Shown here piece after piece: positions 45,001 to 55,469 of a stretch of DNA of 64,000 bases. Both the position numbers and the translations under genes were made by a program. The stretch spans positions 59,909,328-59,973,327 of the forward strand of contig CM055101.1 in NCBI GenBank assembly GCA_029204225.1. The letters are read 5' to 3'. Position 1 is the first letter of the stretch. Each line of letters begins with the position of its first letter. This DNA is from Diphasiastrum complanatum. Its lineage: Eukaryota > Streptophyta > Lycopodiopsida > Lycopodiales > Lycopodiaceae. The notes below the pieces were generated by a model. It saw nothing but the letters and a program-made list of their open reading frames with translations. It did no database searches and was not told where the DNA came from.

Positions 45001-45285
45001 TTGTTTGGTTGCTGTAATTTTCCAGAGAGTTCAAAGTTTGAAACATGGAGGAATCATTTCATTTACATTCTATTTGGTTCTTCATGTTCTAGTTATATCT
45101 TGATGTGTAAAATTGATGTAAGAAATAGTGAAGCATCCAATTTGGACACTATTCTCTATATCAATTATGAAAGATACTTTAGAACCTTAGAAAGAAGATC
45201 TATACTTAGGATGGAGATCATTCTAAAGTTGGATCAAAGTTCTATTGTCAAAACTATGCCAAAACTAGTTGAAGAGGGAGTGTGA
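42043..45285 (+). CDS. Family X Gag-protease-unknown polyprotein (1,080 aa)
   Basis: Residues 1-200 are copia Gag (NYSTWKVRMESLLEM, LEAWEILKKLYESKSTSRVL, VELVQVILNGLLDDHANLV). A Lys/Gly-rich linker leads to the CCHC knuckle CFYCGIKGHFANEC (about 245-258). Protease WWIDSGASSHMTS follows (about 302-314), with LSKNLLSVGQM near 370. About 440-485 (NFPKLSFSINKIVGSYAKSN, then KLPYARSRSRSNMLLGDVHL) corresponds to the integrase zinc-finger region but lacks its Cys/His. Integrase core, RT and RNase H are absent. The remaining 600 residues match nothing I know. They contain hydrophobic segments near 630-650, 876-897 and 905-927, and a repeatedly conserved SFMAKSSSVDDILWQD block. The last codons overlap the polypurine tract, and the TGA lies 3 nt inside the 3' LTR. 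The start ATG fits the copia Gag start (MATSGGFMLESNDRL). Confidence 0.92.
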   Translation: MATSGGFMLESNDRLTSINYSTWKVRMESLLEMNELMEIVAGVEERPQAPQDQVRYDKRAKKALHMIKMNVTNELLKEVGKCTSSLEAWEILKKLYESKSTSRVLTLRRQIFQSLQKREESTHAFVLRVKAFNDELACIDESIKEVELVQVILNGLLDDHANLVQSFAIQKTLPSIVDLQEILVNEEYRLQSRGGGSTSTSHYEEDAMFIKGKFKGKGKGKWSKGQDQGETSSFGKKKDKSKLKCFYCGIKGHFANECLKKQRDEGSKQINFTTNDEGLGGGDSLLMCSSSPISSEGDKDSWWIDSGASSHMTSHKEFFTSLVTYDGAKKAIHMANGGECVIEGIGSIPICLSTNRKARLDGVLYIPSLSKNLLSVGQMIKKGYMVKFGGDACFITKEEILVARGNRQGRLLKLDAFVMANKKDGMEKEIGLNFPKLSFSINKIVGSYAKSNKLPYARSRSRSNMLLGDVHLCANLASLEDNDGVSMVLHGKCKHAKDKERANFINGGEGSSLEKIVANDFFDHMEKDVARCMHEGGGSSTFFCYESKKVIFPASGVTCLHKESRSNGSIKRLGEGDSHKSRRREVCEEFKVGCTLNDVILNDSEEESLSCESLPKTLSRSSCLKKESTSIILMLNVLIIFFMASNVFEVSTSYDAIIKRESYEGKSNERLVLGKIQGMDLTSLHQLKGFYDYELITHDQDGKKLVGEDYMEQIERQFLQGKGDLIGELIEVCYGLKRAGFIRFDTHLHLLYFMLDGKFGIYLLIYDGDIGDIVFTNLCGRSRSSIDEILLNLDHMFEREYFQRFRSEDIHIFDIFDDQEEDQEVGLKGLQQHKRKGGNLELVKSIKGRLFGKDVMDLFLQLIEDSSKVKGAARKCCSSLLYLFYLMFELFHVDVCKLSRYGQTSYIVLQYLIVGVVLAFLAGFADGNEAIGGSLCHSFMAKSSSVDDILWQDGDGGSFMEFYGGDISRKDKVGGDKQANGHHSHLLFGCCNFPESSKFETWRNHFIYILFGSSCSSYILMCKIDVRNSEASNLDTILYINYERYFRTLERRSILRMEIILKLDQSSIVKTMPKLVEEGV
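45271..45280 (+). other. Family X polypurine tract
   Basis: GAAGAGGGAG directly before the 3' LTR. It also encodes the last residues of the polyprotein (EEGV). Confidence 0.85.
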
Positions 45286-45934
45286 GAGATTTCAACTAGT
45301 TTAGTCTAGTTTAGTCACATTTTGGTAAATTGTTAATAAGAGGCCAAAACTCATTTTAGACTTAGAGATAAACTTTTTGAAGTTATATTAGTTTAAACTA
45401 CATTCAATAAACACTTTTGGAAAGTGTGGGAAAGTTGGTAGTCGAGTTTGAGAGAGATTCAAATTTGAACTTTGGGTACATTGAATCTAGACCCAAAAAT
45501 AGTAGGGTTTACATTTTGGAGGGAAAGCCAAGTAGCCAAATAGGGTTTGGAAACTCTATAAAAGGATGTAACTATTGGAGAGACATATCTTCTCTCTTCT
45601 CTCTCTCATTTCATCATTATACATGGTTCTCTTTGGGTTCTACTACTCCTTGGTGCACTATCTTGGTGTTATCTTGCAATTCTATGTGTAGAATGATCAT
45701 TTATTGCTATTTTCGGTTCCACACGTGTGAAATACAGTAGGTTACTGTAATTGTACGGAAAGCAAACATATTTTATGTTTTGGTTCATGTTTGATCAATA
45801 TCTCTTAGAGTTTGCATCTCATTTTGTATGTAGATGCTGATTTTTCTACATTGGCAGGATTGTTGGTTTGTTCCTTATTGTAACTAAAGATTTGGGACTT
45901 GGATTGGATCTTGAATGATCTGAAATCCTTCACA
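45281..45934 (+). repeat. Family X 3' LTR
   Basis: 654 bp, one difference from the 5' LTR by eye. The palindrome CACACGTGTG lies at 45720-45729. Confidence 0.95.
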
Positions 45935-45939
45935 GAACT

Positions 45940-46372
45940 CATCAATTCTCTTCTAGCACTTATCACGAGCAAATCAATACATAGAATGAAGAAATCTTGA
46001 TCAACCTATGATCTACCAACAATCTAATGAATCTTGCCACTTACTAAGATTGAAACACACTCTATTGAATTCCAGCAACCTCAAAAAATAGAGATCTAAT
46101 CAAAAATATGGTTTTGACAAAATCACAAAAAATTGAATATTTCGAATTCTATATGCAATTGCCTAAAACTTGATATAGAATCTTGTAACCTCCAATGAAG
46201 CCTTCCTAATACATCAAAAATTAGCCAATTCCAGTAGCCAAGTGTGAAATTGGAATTCCTCAAGTTCATAAACCTAAATTGAGTTTTGATATACAAAAGT
46301 TCAATTCAATATATGCAACATACTTGATTTTTGAGTAGAAACTATTCTAGCATGCTCTAGAGATAGAACCCA
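45940..46372 (-). repeat. Inverted remnant of an older X-type leader, target of the young element
   Basis: Read on the minus strand, this follows the leader at about 41512-41975, for example GATTTTGTCAAAACC, GTGTGTTTCAATCTTAG and AGTGGCAAGATTCATTAGAT, with many differences. Similarity continues across the insertion into 40763-40787 (TTCCATATATTTGTGATT). The young X element therefore landed inside an old relative's leader. Confidence 0.8.
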
Positions 46373-46384
46373 TGACAAATCTTC

Positions 46385-46835
46385 TTAAGGTGAAGGGAAA
46401 AGCATTCGTTTGGGGGCCGGAGCAACAAGAGTTTTTTTATGCTCTCAAAGCAGCCTTGGTTGCAGCACCAATACTGAAAGTCGTAGACCCAAATCCGACT
46501 TCTTTTGGTCAAAACAAATGCTAGCGAATTTGCAATAGGTGCGGTGTTAAACCAAAACGGATGACTAGTAGCGTTTGAACCCGTTCAAACTAGATATAGT
46601 GCTTATGATAAGGAACATTTTTCTATTATTCATGCCCTTAAGACTTGGTGGCATTATTTGTATGGTGCTAGCTTTGAGATCCTGACTGACCATGAAAGCC
46701 TTAGATATTTGTGTAATCAGTCTCAACTTAGGGGTCAGAAAGCTCGATGGGCTGAGCTAATGCAGAAATTTGACTTGTCTATCTTTTTGCACTATAGTGT
46801 TGATATTATGCAATCTTCTACACTATGTACAATGA
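46385..46835 (+). pseudogene. gypsy RT-RNase H fragment (chromovirus-like)
   Basis: AFVWGPEQQEFFYALKAALVAAPIL begins the RT-RNase H connection. In shifted frames AIGAVLNQNG and HALKTWWHYLYG follow. The frame from 46658 gives YGASFEILTDHESLRYLCNQ and KARWAELMQKFDLSI, the usual end of RNase H. Stops and a frameshift near 46500 inactivate it, and homology ends near 46830. A CACACATGTG palindrome next to GGCCGTACTGAGTACTG lies just downstream (46891-46920). Confidence 0.8.
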
Positions 46836-47068
46836 TTTCCTTTAAATATAAGCAAGAACTAGGTGTTCTTAACATCATTTGTTGTCTACAGGCCGTACTG
46901 AGTACTGTTTCACACATGTGTGTGGTGGACATCACTATTGGTTAATGATTTTGGGTTGCTCGTGCTTGATGCATGTAAAATTGTCAATCTACATCTCAAT
47001 TTTGTCTGTCTAGTTTGCACTTGTTTTATGATCAATCAATCAATCACTCTTGTGAGTCATTAACAGAC

Positions 47069-47683
47069 TCAAGTAAGGTTCAAAGTATTGTACTTTGACA
47101 GGAGGTTCAGCCACCACTTGTAGGCCATGGGACCTAGGGATAAGCTAGCTTCTAAGGCTTTCAAACGGTCTAGATTCTCTTTCAATACATGCATATTCTT
47201 CCATTTGCTAAGAAAAGTTTGAAGAATATCGGTATTTCTGTCTTTTTCTTTTTTGTTAAAGGTTGGTAGTTTCAAATCTTTAAATAAAGTGAGATTTATT
47301 CTAGTATCTCCCGTAGCAGTACGGACTACGGGAGGTACAGATAACAGAGATACACTGGGTACTAAAACTGAGTATGGAACTAAAAATGAAGCTGAAACTG
47401 GAGCGAGAGGAGTATGAGGTACTAAGTTAGCAAACAGGCTTTTAAGTTCTACAAAAGATTTGTCCTGTTTTGCTTGCATGTTGTTTAAAGTCTGTTTTAG
47501 ATTAGTTACCTCTATTTTTAATTTTTGATACTGTTATTTAAAAACAAAATCATTCTTATTAAATGTCTCAAATTCCTCATCAACATCCATTGTTGCCTTT
47601 TCCTCTTGAAAATGAAGAGCTTCCTCTTCTAGCTCGTCAATGGCGTTTCCTAGGGAAATTGGATTTTCCTGGGGAGTCATCAT
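47069..47683 (-). pseudogene. gypsy Gag fragment
   Basis: On the minus strand MMTPQENPISLGNAIDELEE (from 47683) continues as a coiled-coil-like acidic region with one TAA (QYQKLKIEVTNLKQTLNNM after it). It then runs through 47479-47069 with KDLKLPTFNKKEKDRNTDIL, FLSKWKNMHVL and LGPMAYKWWLNL, a capsid-like pattern of gypsy Gag. It is cut at 47069, with no nucleocapsid or pol behind it. Confidence 0.7.
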
Positions 47684-47689
47684 GTCGAA

Positions 47690-48495
47690 GTTCAAAGAGT
47701 AGCAAAAACTTAAAACAAATCAAAAGCAAAATAAGGAGCAAAGACTTAGCTCTAAGGGAAACCCACTCATCAACGGAATCAAAAGCATATCCCTCAGCCT
47801 TCGAACGATTGAGAATCAAACTTTAAGATTTTGCTCGCGCTTGCTGGAAACCTATTAACATGGACTGATAGTTGCTAAGCTGGCATACAACATTCGAGTT
47901 TTGTCCTTTTAGAAAGATGGGTACTGGATCACCTTTAAATCTGATAAGAAAGGGATTGAGACTAAGTTGTATTGAAGCAGGGGCAATTGAGCCAGAGGCA
48001 ACTGTTCTTTGAAAGTTCTTCAAGCTGCAAAATAACAATCTGACAAAAGTAAACAGGCATCCAGGGTTAAGCACAGTAACAATCTGCAGCATAAGGTTAA
48101 GACTTGCTGACTACCACTACTATCGTGTAGCTGTACGTTGGCAGCAGAAAACGGTCGTGCCGTGCAAAGAAGAGTTATAACCAGCAGAATATAAGATGGA
48201 TGCTTCGAGTATTGCATCTGTATATTACATGTATCAGCTGGTGCCATATAGAAGTACATATTTTTAGTTAGAAAACAAAGGAAAATATGCATGCAACCTA
48301 CCTGGAAAGGCTATGGAGCACGTGTCCTAAAGCTAAAAGCAAGTTTAACTTTACGGACGCTTTTTAAATACATTTGACAGCTTGAGTTTTTCAAAAGCTT
48401 GACTTGCTAAGAACACTTTTTTGGCAACCTTGCAGCAGAGTGGAAGACTATGTATACTACTCGCAGACGCTGTGCTTAGATACATAGATGTTTCA
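47690..48495. other. Spacer and probable 3' flank of the ARM gene
   Basis: No coding sequence is supported; short minus-strand frames (for example 48020-48292) lack domain features. The part nearest 48495 is presumably the 3' UTR of the ARM-repeat gene. I did not fix a polyadenylation site. Confidence 0.4.
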
Positions 48496-49411
48496 TCAGT
48501 AACGTGAACCATTGAAGCTATGAATAATGGCTAGATTTTTTTTGTGCTCACTTTGGCCAGCATCTATGGAGGGCAGACGAGCTCTATTGAAAATGCGATC
48601 CATGTTCTTTTGCAAACTTTCTTGCACCATGTGGTTAACTAGTCTCTTTTCTTCTGATACCTCCACATATTTTGACTCTAGAATGGATACTTTCTCTTGA
48701 AGCTTTGCACACATATCTGGAGCTGTCACAGACCTACCGTCCTGCTTGTTGTCTCTGAGGGTGTCTAGAATCCGCTCTGCACGCCTTTGAGAAACACTGC
48801 TGCCCAGAAGGATAAGCTCCAGCAATACTGAAACCGCGCCCATGCTGGCTAGAGCTTGCCTATAAGACCAGCTATGGTGGGCGAGTACCATCAGTACATA
48901 GACTGCACGTTCCTGACACTTTGAAGCATCTGCCCAGCTGAGCACATCAATCAAAACAGGAAGAGCATCCTTGTTTTGCATTATGGCCATTCTACCACGT
49001 TCTGTTGCAGTGAGATTTCCAATTATGGCAAGAGCTTTTTCTGAGAGAGGTGTCTCATACAAAACCTCCAACAGAAGGTCTACAGCCTTTGTATCTACGA
49101 TCGCGGAAATATTTCCAGGGCAGATAGAGAGATTGTAGAGGATTCTCAATGCGTCTTTTCTGGCCTGCAAATTAACTTGCTCCAGAATGTTAATCAGAGG
49201 AGGGATGGCTCCAAAGGTCCCTATGACAAGCTTATTTGCATCCAATGCAGAAAGGCTCAACAAAGCTGCCATTGCACTCTCTCTAAGCACATTACTTGGA
49301 GTGGTTAGAAGCTTTAGCATCTTTGTTACAGCTCCAGCACTCACAATAGCTGACTTATTTCTGTACAATTACAGAGCAGATCTTAGCGCTATGTCGAAAA
49401 GTCAAAGCTCC

Positions 49412-49456
<45 letters not shown>

Positions 49457-50324
49457 AAAGAAGAAAAGAAGAAGCATGATTGTGCATTCATTCAGTGGTA
49501 AAATGTCAGCTGAAGGACTCTAAAGACATTCAGTAAGATCAGCCAGAGAGAGAGAGAGAGCCTAACACATTTTTGCCGATTGCAAGATTGATCAGCGCCT
49601 GAAGAGCCAAGCCCTGTAAGCTGCATGAAGATGAATCTAGCATCCCAACAAGAGGGGGAATAGCACCCAGCATTGCGAGAGTCACCCTTGATTCTGCATC
49701 GCTTCCTGCAATGCGCTTGATATCCATTGCTGCCTTTCTTTGCTCATGAATCCTCTCCGAGGATAGCTGCTTCACCACCCACTCACACTCCTTCAGTGCC
49801 GTAATCCTTTCTCCCGCATCCAGCTCTTGCTTCTGTTCAGTACCTGGGAGTTCTTTTGCTTCAACTTGATCTTGTTCTATCAGTTGCCTACAAATCGCAT
49901 TGTTCAATCGAAAGTGAATCTTGCTTTCATCTGTTTGATTGTTCTCAGCAGCGTCTGTTTTCTCGTCTTGATTTAAGCGAGCACAATCAGAAGCCTCTTG
50001 CCTGCAACCAGCTTCTTCTACTATACACGGCTTATATCTCATAGAACGAGCCTCCTTTGATACAGGACCAACCTCCTGCGATGCTTTTGCTGAAAGATTT
50101 AACTCCGCCTGTTCTTTGTCTGCCAATTTCCCGATGCGCTTGATGGCATTCGTCTTCACGTCCGCCGATCGACATCTGATAGCATCAAAAAAAGAGGAAA
50201 AAGTATCAGATAACCGTCTAGAATGGCCACGATCAAAGGAAACCTTTGATGGCTTGTGACTCTTGGAACATGGCTCCGCCAGCACTGTCGCTTCTAGTGC
50301 TGCATGCGGTGGCATTGTGTGCAA
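48496..50324 (-). CDS. ARM-repeat protein (U-box-less, At4g31890/At2g25130-like), 540 aa, one intron
   Basis: The CDS is 49567-50324 joined to 48496-49360. The intron 49361-49566 has GT-AG ends and splices in phase 2 to give IGKN-V-NKSAIVSAGAV, the expected ARM-repeat sequence. The N-terminal 170 residues are charged and low-complexity, with SFDRGHSRRLSDTFSSFFDAI. ARM repeats start at KECEWVVKQLSSERIHEQRKAA and run through LAMLGAIPPLVGMLDS, FGAIPPLINIL, DALRILYNLSI, KALAIIGNLTA, QERAVYVLMVLAHHSW and a final GAVSVLLELILLGSS. A coiled-coil tail (CAKLQEKVSILESKYVEVSEEK) follows. ARM repeats bind proteins. No U-box precedes them, though relatives are often named U-box proteins. The start could also be the ATG three codons downstream. 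The frame is intact, so this is the one likely functional host gene. Confidence 0.92.
49415..49454 (+). repeat. (GA)20 in the intron of the ARM gene
   Basis: 40 bp of GA, CT on the transcribed strand. A second GA run (49543-49560) lies at the donor end of the same 206-bp intron. Confidence 0.95.
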
Positions 50325-52542
50325 ATCCTCTTAAAGCTTATGCACAAACTCAACCTCTAAAATTTCACAGTACTGCAGCGTTGCGATCCAGCTATATTTC
50401 CACCATTCCTTTGCAAACATAAAATTTGCAATCTGTTTCCTTCACAGGAAAGGCCATAGCTGCGTACCACATCATCTACACTGTGCCAAATATATACACC
50501 AGCATCCTGCCTGCTTGAGTTTGAGGTGGGCAGCAATCATGGCAGCTGCATCATCAGCAAAAATTTCATCTGAAATAGCTATTGGGTGTGCGCTTCCATC
50601 TAGAAAAACTTCATCTTTGCAGTGCCAACAATAATATAACATATAAACCAGAGCAGAGAGAGAGAACTCTACTGTGTTATGTGAGATTTGACTCTTGAGA
50701 ACTTGAGTCTTGGAAAGAGAAATTAGAATATTATCCAAAACAGACAAAGCTGGTATTTCATGTACATCTGACATATATTGTCCAATCCCAAACAAAAGAG
50801 GATTGTTCCCACAGAGCCTTACAAGTCCATGGTTTCAGTCCCATCTGGACGCAGGGTGCCACTGTTCATACTTCAAAGAAAAGAGCCCTCCCTTCTACAC
50901 TGGGCTTGTTTAACACATGAGCTGACCATTGACAAGGAACCTTGGCCACATAGGGACAACCCAGTGTTTCTTTGAGCTTAGCCCCATATCTAAATCCATA
51001 GTGTGGCAAGTAAGTGTAAAACTCTAAGGAGCCAATCTAAAGTGTTGGTTTTCAAATCTGAGCAATCAAATAGATTCAACTTGAAATGAAGCGAACATAG
51101 ACCACTTCAAGTGGGATTAAACTTAATTTTGAAAGGGGAATGTAGAGAATGTGTGTTAGTGTCTCTAGGCATTCTTGTGACCTTTATGCATTGCAAATAT
51201 GGTTGCCAATTCACTTGATCTAGTCTCAACCATCCTTGAAGTTGCTAGTAGGGGGAGAATGGTGGAAAGGGTCATTTGAAAAGAAGAGTCCGTCTTAGAC
51301 CTAATTTTACAAATGACTTTAAGTGAGAAGCAACTTTTGAGATGACCATTACCACTAGTAAAAGCCAGTAAAAAGACCATGGATGAGGTGTAAGTTCTTA
51401 CATAAAGTTGACGAGAAAGACCATTCTCCTATAAAAGGGTTGAGCAAACATAAAATTTTCATATCTAAATTGATGCATTCTAAAAAAAATTTCAAGCAAA
51501 ATAGAGTGATTTACTGAATTAATAAAAAAATTACTAGTCGTAAGAACCTTAATGGGTTGTACAAGTCATGAACTTTTGCAATCTATTGTGTTGATATATT
51601 ATAAAGACAAGACTTTTTGAGCTAGGAGGGGACTATTATTACCATGACATAAACCTATATTACTTAAGAATACGTCTTAAAGTTTTTGTAGCTTCATAAG
51701 GACTCATGAGCATGCAAGTGGAATTGGAATGATCCTTCATTTTGAAATGCCTTGTAAGTCAAGTCAAGTCAATTTATGACTTTCTTTTGAGCTCCTAAGA
51801 GCTTGTGAAGAGAAAAATAAGACAAAGTTCTAGTTTGCAAAGGAAGAGGGATGGAGGCCACCCTCTAAGATGATGAAGCCAATATGACCACACTTTTTGG
51901 CCACATTTTGCCTAGGAAGGAGTAAGTACATCTATAGAAGTTTTGACAAAGATAAATCAAAACTTCATTTTTACTAATTAGAGATTCCACACGTGAATGC
52001 AAAGCATATTAGCATATCAATGACAATATACTCTAGCATCTTCCATGCAATTTTAAAGATCATAATGATGGGAACTATGAATCGTCAATTTTGTAATTGC
52101 ACCGTTGTAGCACAATTTATTATTTGGTCAAGCAACAACACCATATTGTTGGATTCTAAACAAATATACATTGTAAAGCCACATCCTGGCAAGGGGGAGA
52201 CCCCTTCCCATTAAGCCATTTCCAATCAATTCTAGGTAGATAATTATCTTGTCATAACAAAGTTGATTTTATGTCTTTCAACAAAAGAGTTGATCCATCG
52301 AATGAAGATTGGCATCTCCAGAAGGAAGACCTTAAAGGTTGTAATTTTGGCTAAGCTAATAGAATTTAAGGTTGCTATGTTACATATCATATCTAGCTCA
52401 TATATACTAGCCAAACAATTTGAGGTGGTTCTTGGTGTTGCATATAAAACCTTGCACATAAACCAATAGTGGGGGGTTGTCGCTGAGCAACATGACATGC
52501 AAGTATATGTGATTTATAAATTTGATCTCAAGTAGACCTAAG
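50325..52542. other. 5' flank of the ARM gene and unrecognised sequence
   Basis: 50325-50900 is the likely 5' UTR/promoter region. A minus-strand frame at 50472-50795 has no domain. 51000-52540 is AT-rich with no supported gene or LTR border. Confidence 0.4.
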
Positions 52543-53086
52543 TGTTAGAACCTTTGGAATGAGTCCAAATTATGCTTAGATACAAGAGAGAAAAAATAGG
52601 AGCTATTTTTGGTAATTTTTGCATTGTTGAGGGATCTCCAAGATTCCAACCCTAACTTGGTAGGGATGAAAGATCCATCAAAATTAGCATTAGGGATAGG
52701 TTTAGGGCTACTCATACCTGCCCAAAACCGTGATGGATCATGTATATATAGGTGATGATATCTCACCAAAATCAATCAAGCAATTTCATGATTTTTCTCT
52801 CATAATGGTGCAATTGCTCTCTATGTTCATAATTGTTTGAGTACTTGTGATTACTAATGATTATAGGATTGAATGTAGGTCTGGTGTACAATACTCAGAC
52901 TGTGGGAGGCCGTACTTTCACGCGTGTGAAGCCTTCTTCAAGGAGCTGGGCCATTTAGTGAGGTTCAAGCATAGATTTTTGACGGATTTTGATGGTTCAA
53001 CTTGTGCTAATCTTATGAAATCATAATCTATCGTTTCCCTCATCATTTCAAGTGTTTTAGGATCCTTATTTGCTGTAATTTTTACA
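52543..53086 (+). repeat. copia 5' LTR (truncated element)
   Basis: TGTTAGAACC to TTTTTACA, about 544 bp, with the primer site immediately after. A TATA-like TGTATATATAGG lies near 52740, and CACGCGTGTG at 52919-52928 sits next to GAGGCCGTACTTT. The left border is placed by the TG start only. Confidence 0.6.
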
Positions 53087-53099
53087 TGGTATTAGAGCC
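53087..53099 (+). other. Primer binding site (tRNA-iMet, one mismatch)
   Basis: TGGTATTAGAGCC directly follows ...TTTTTACA. C to T at position 7 is a single decay mutation. Confidence 0.8.
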
Positions 53100-53949
53100 T
53101 AAAGGCTGAAATGAGCTAAATCCTTGGTTTTCATTCAATTTGATCACAATTTTTGATCTAAATCTTGTGTAGATTGGATCTTAGCATCTAGTATTGATTC
53201 TAGAACTCAAAGTGAGTCAAATAAATTGGAGATTGGTGTTGTGTGACTTCATTTGCAGGTATTTATGTGTCTAAAACCAGAGGCAAAGTTGAATTCAATT
53301 CACATTACCAAGATAGCAAGTTTTGCTTGCTCCAAGCATTGATTTACAAATTTGATCCATCTGACACTCACTAGTGTGCTTTCAATTTCTCTAGTCATTC
53401 TAGACATTGCACACATCTTAGTTGACAATGTTGATGTTTTTTTTCTTGTGTACGCATCTTCATATTTATCAAAATTGATCTGAATTTACCAGATACAAGA
53501 TGATTTGATTTTAGATAGTCTTTAATGGTGGCCCATGATCAACATTTATTATCACTAAAGGATCTAATCAAAGAAACAAGCTAAAAGTGATGTTTTGTGT
53601 AGAAACTAGGATCGTACATCATAACAAAAGCATATCATGCTACAAATTCTCACGCTATCATTCAACTGCACGAAACTATAACTCAAGAGCTTCACATTAC
53701 TTACTAAAAAAGCACACATAGAGAACTTAAAGAAAGAGACATATATACATGACTATTTTTAGGGGGTACCGCTGCATGTGGTAAGACGTGCATGGTAAGA
53801 TGGTCCCCATTACGAGACGTTTGTCCCACCTATCGATTTATGTGCCATAAGCGTGGCACTCATACTTGATGCATGAACAAATAAACAAAAAAGAAACTGC
53901 TAAAAATGGAAATATGTGTCTAGTAGCTAAATAAACAAGGCTAATATCT
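53100..53949. other. Leader remnant and spacer
   Basis: 53100-53640 resembles copia leaders in composition and wording, but gag is absent. 53700-53949 has no recognisable content. Confidence 0.4.
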
Positions 53950-55469
53950 AGCACTCTCCACCCTAGTTTATTTTACATATAGATAGTTTTTTTTCTAAAA
54001 ATATTAAATTTAAAAACGTTAAAAGCTTTAGTAAGTATATGGTTGGTGTTCAATCTTGCAATGCACTACATCAATCTCACTAGATAACAACTTTTCTTTA
54101 ATGAGATGATATTATATTTCTGTATGCTTAGTGCGTGCATGAAATACAAGATTTTTAGCTAGCTGAATGGCACTTTGGCTATCACACCTGATCATTGTAG
54201 GCCAGGATGCCATATCATTCATCATCCTTCTTAGCGAGATTTCTTCCAGTGTAGCTAAGCATAGAGCTTTGTATTTGACTTATGTCGTAGAATGATCAAT
54301 TGTTCCCTATTTCTTGCTGGACCAAGAAAACACGCCATGATCAAAATAAAAAATGTAGTCGGTGGTGGATCTTTTGTCATCTATACAACTTGCCCAATTC
54401 AAGTCGTCGCCCTACAAAACTATTTAAGCATGTTGTCTCTCATACAACAATCCATGGGCGGGTGTTCCCTTAATGTAGTGCAGAATTCCCTATATGATTT
54501 TCCAATGTGTCTTTCTAGGTGTAGCCATGAATTGACTTACCAAGCTTACAATGTAACCTATATCAAGATGAGTAGTTTTAATGTAGATTAAAGAACCAAC
54601 TAATTGACAAAACATCAACTAGTCTACTCTCATCTTGATATGATAGCTTCTTACCAATCTCCATAGGCGTAGAAATTGGCATATTGTTGTGAAGTGCCTT
54701 AGAATCTCATTCATGTACTTTGTCTGCATAAGTGTGATACCATCATGTCTTTGCCAAATTTCCAATCCTAAACAGTAGTGCATAACTCGATGATCAATCA
54801 TATCAAAACTAGAAGATAAACCCATCTTGATTGCACTAATCAAATTCTCATCATTTCCTGTGGTCATGAGATCGTTTGCATACACCATGTTTAGTGTGAT
54901 GCTAGAATCACACAAGAAGTAGTAAAGATTGAAATTTGAAGAAGTGTTTATCAAACCTCGTAATCGTCGATGTACCTGTACCAAAGCACGAGGTGTTTGG
55001 TTTAGTCCATACAACGCCTTCTTTAATTTTCATACTTTCTCTTCCATGCCCTATATTTCAAAACCACTTAATTGCCACATATACACTTTTTCCTCAAATT
55101 TACCATTCAAAAAAGCAGACTACACGTACATCTGATGTAGATTCCACCCAAATAATGCCGCCAATGCAATAATCATACAAAATGTATATTCCATTTGGCT
55201 ATAGGAGCAAATGTCTCTTAATAGTCAATTCCTTTACTCTATGCATAGCCTTTTACTATAAGTTTTGCCTTGTGTTTTGCGACACTGATGTGCAAGATCC
55301 ACTGGATTGTAGCAACAATATCATTTTTTGCGGCTTATCAAATCCTATGGAAATGCATTTCAAGGTCTTTGCTTGCATCTTGGCTCCAGAGAGATGCAAC
55401 TACACTATCTAGATCTTTTTTCATCACTCTTGATGTATGCATGGATATCTTAGGTAGGCTCTGATACCA
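53950..55469 (-). pseudogene. copia RT-RNase H remnant, minus strand
   Basis: A polypurine-like tract (minus AGGGTGGAGAG, about 53953-53964) opens the region. RNase H is seen as IRCDSQSAIQLAKNLVFHARTKHTEI (about 54100-54200). RT is open at 54619-55014: ALYGLNQTPRALVQVHRRL, and a palm box reading YANDL where YVDDL is expected, so a catalytic Asp is lost. Then come MHYCLGLEIW and QTKYMNEILRHF. Earlier RT (HKAKLIVKGYA, ETFAPIA) lies at about 55190-55290. A minus-strand primer site abuts at 55457-55469, so gag to integrase are deleted. Confidence 0.8.
55457..55469 (-). other. Primer binding site (tRNA-iMet)
   Basis: The minus strand reads TGGTATCAGAGCC next to the LTR that starts at 55470. Confidence 0.9.

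Larger units (their letters stand above)
40788..45934 (+). mobile_element. Family X: complete young non-autonomous copia-derived LTR element
   Basis: 5,147 bp with 654-bp LTRs (40788-41441 and 45281-45934) that differ at one position by eye (C/T near 41389/45882), flanked by the 5-bp duplication GAACT (40783-40787 and 45935-45939). The iMet primer site, polypurine tract and one long uninterrupted frame are all present. It has Gag and protease but no integrase core, RT or RNase H, so it must be mobilised in trans. Near-identical LTRs show that the family has been active recently. Older copies lie at 17197-18668 and 36661-38350. Confidence 0.95.

Noticed and set aside
50472-50795. 107-codon minus-strand frame upstream of the ARM gene
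   Set aside because: No domain, no homologous pattern, and it lies where the promoter/5' UTR is expected.
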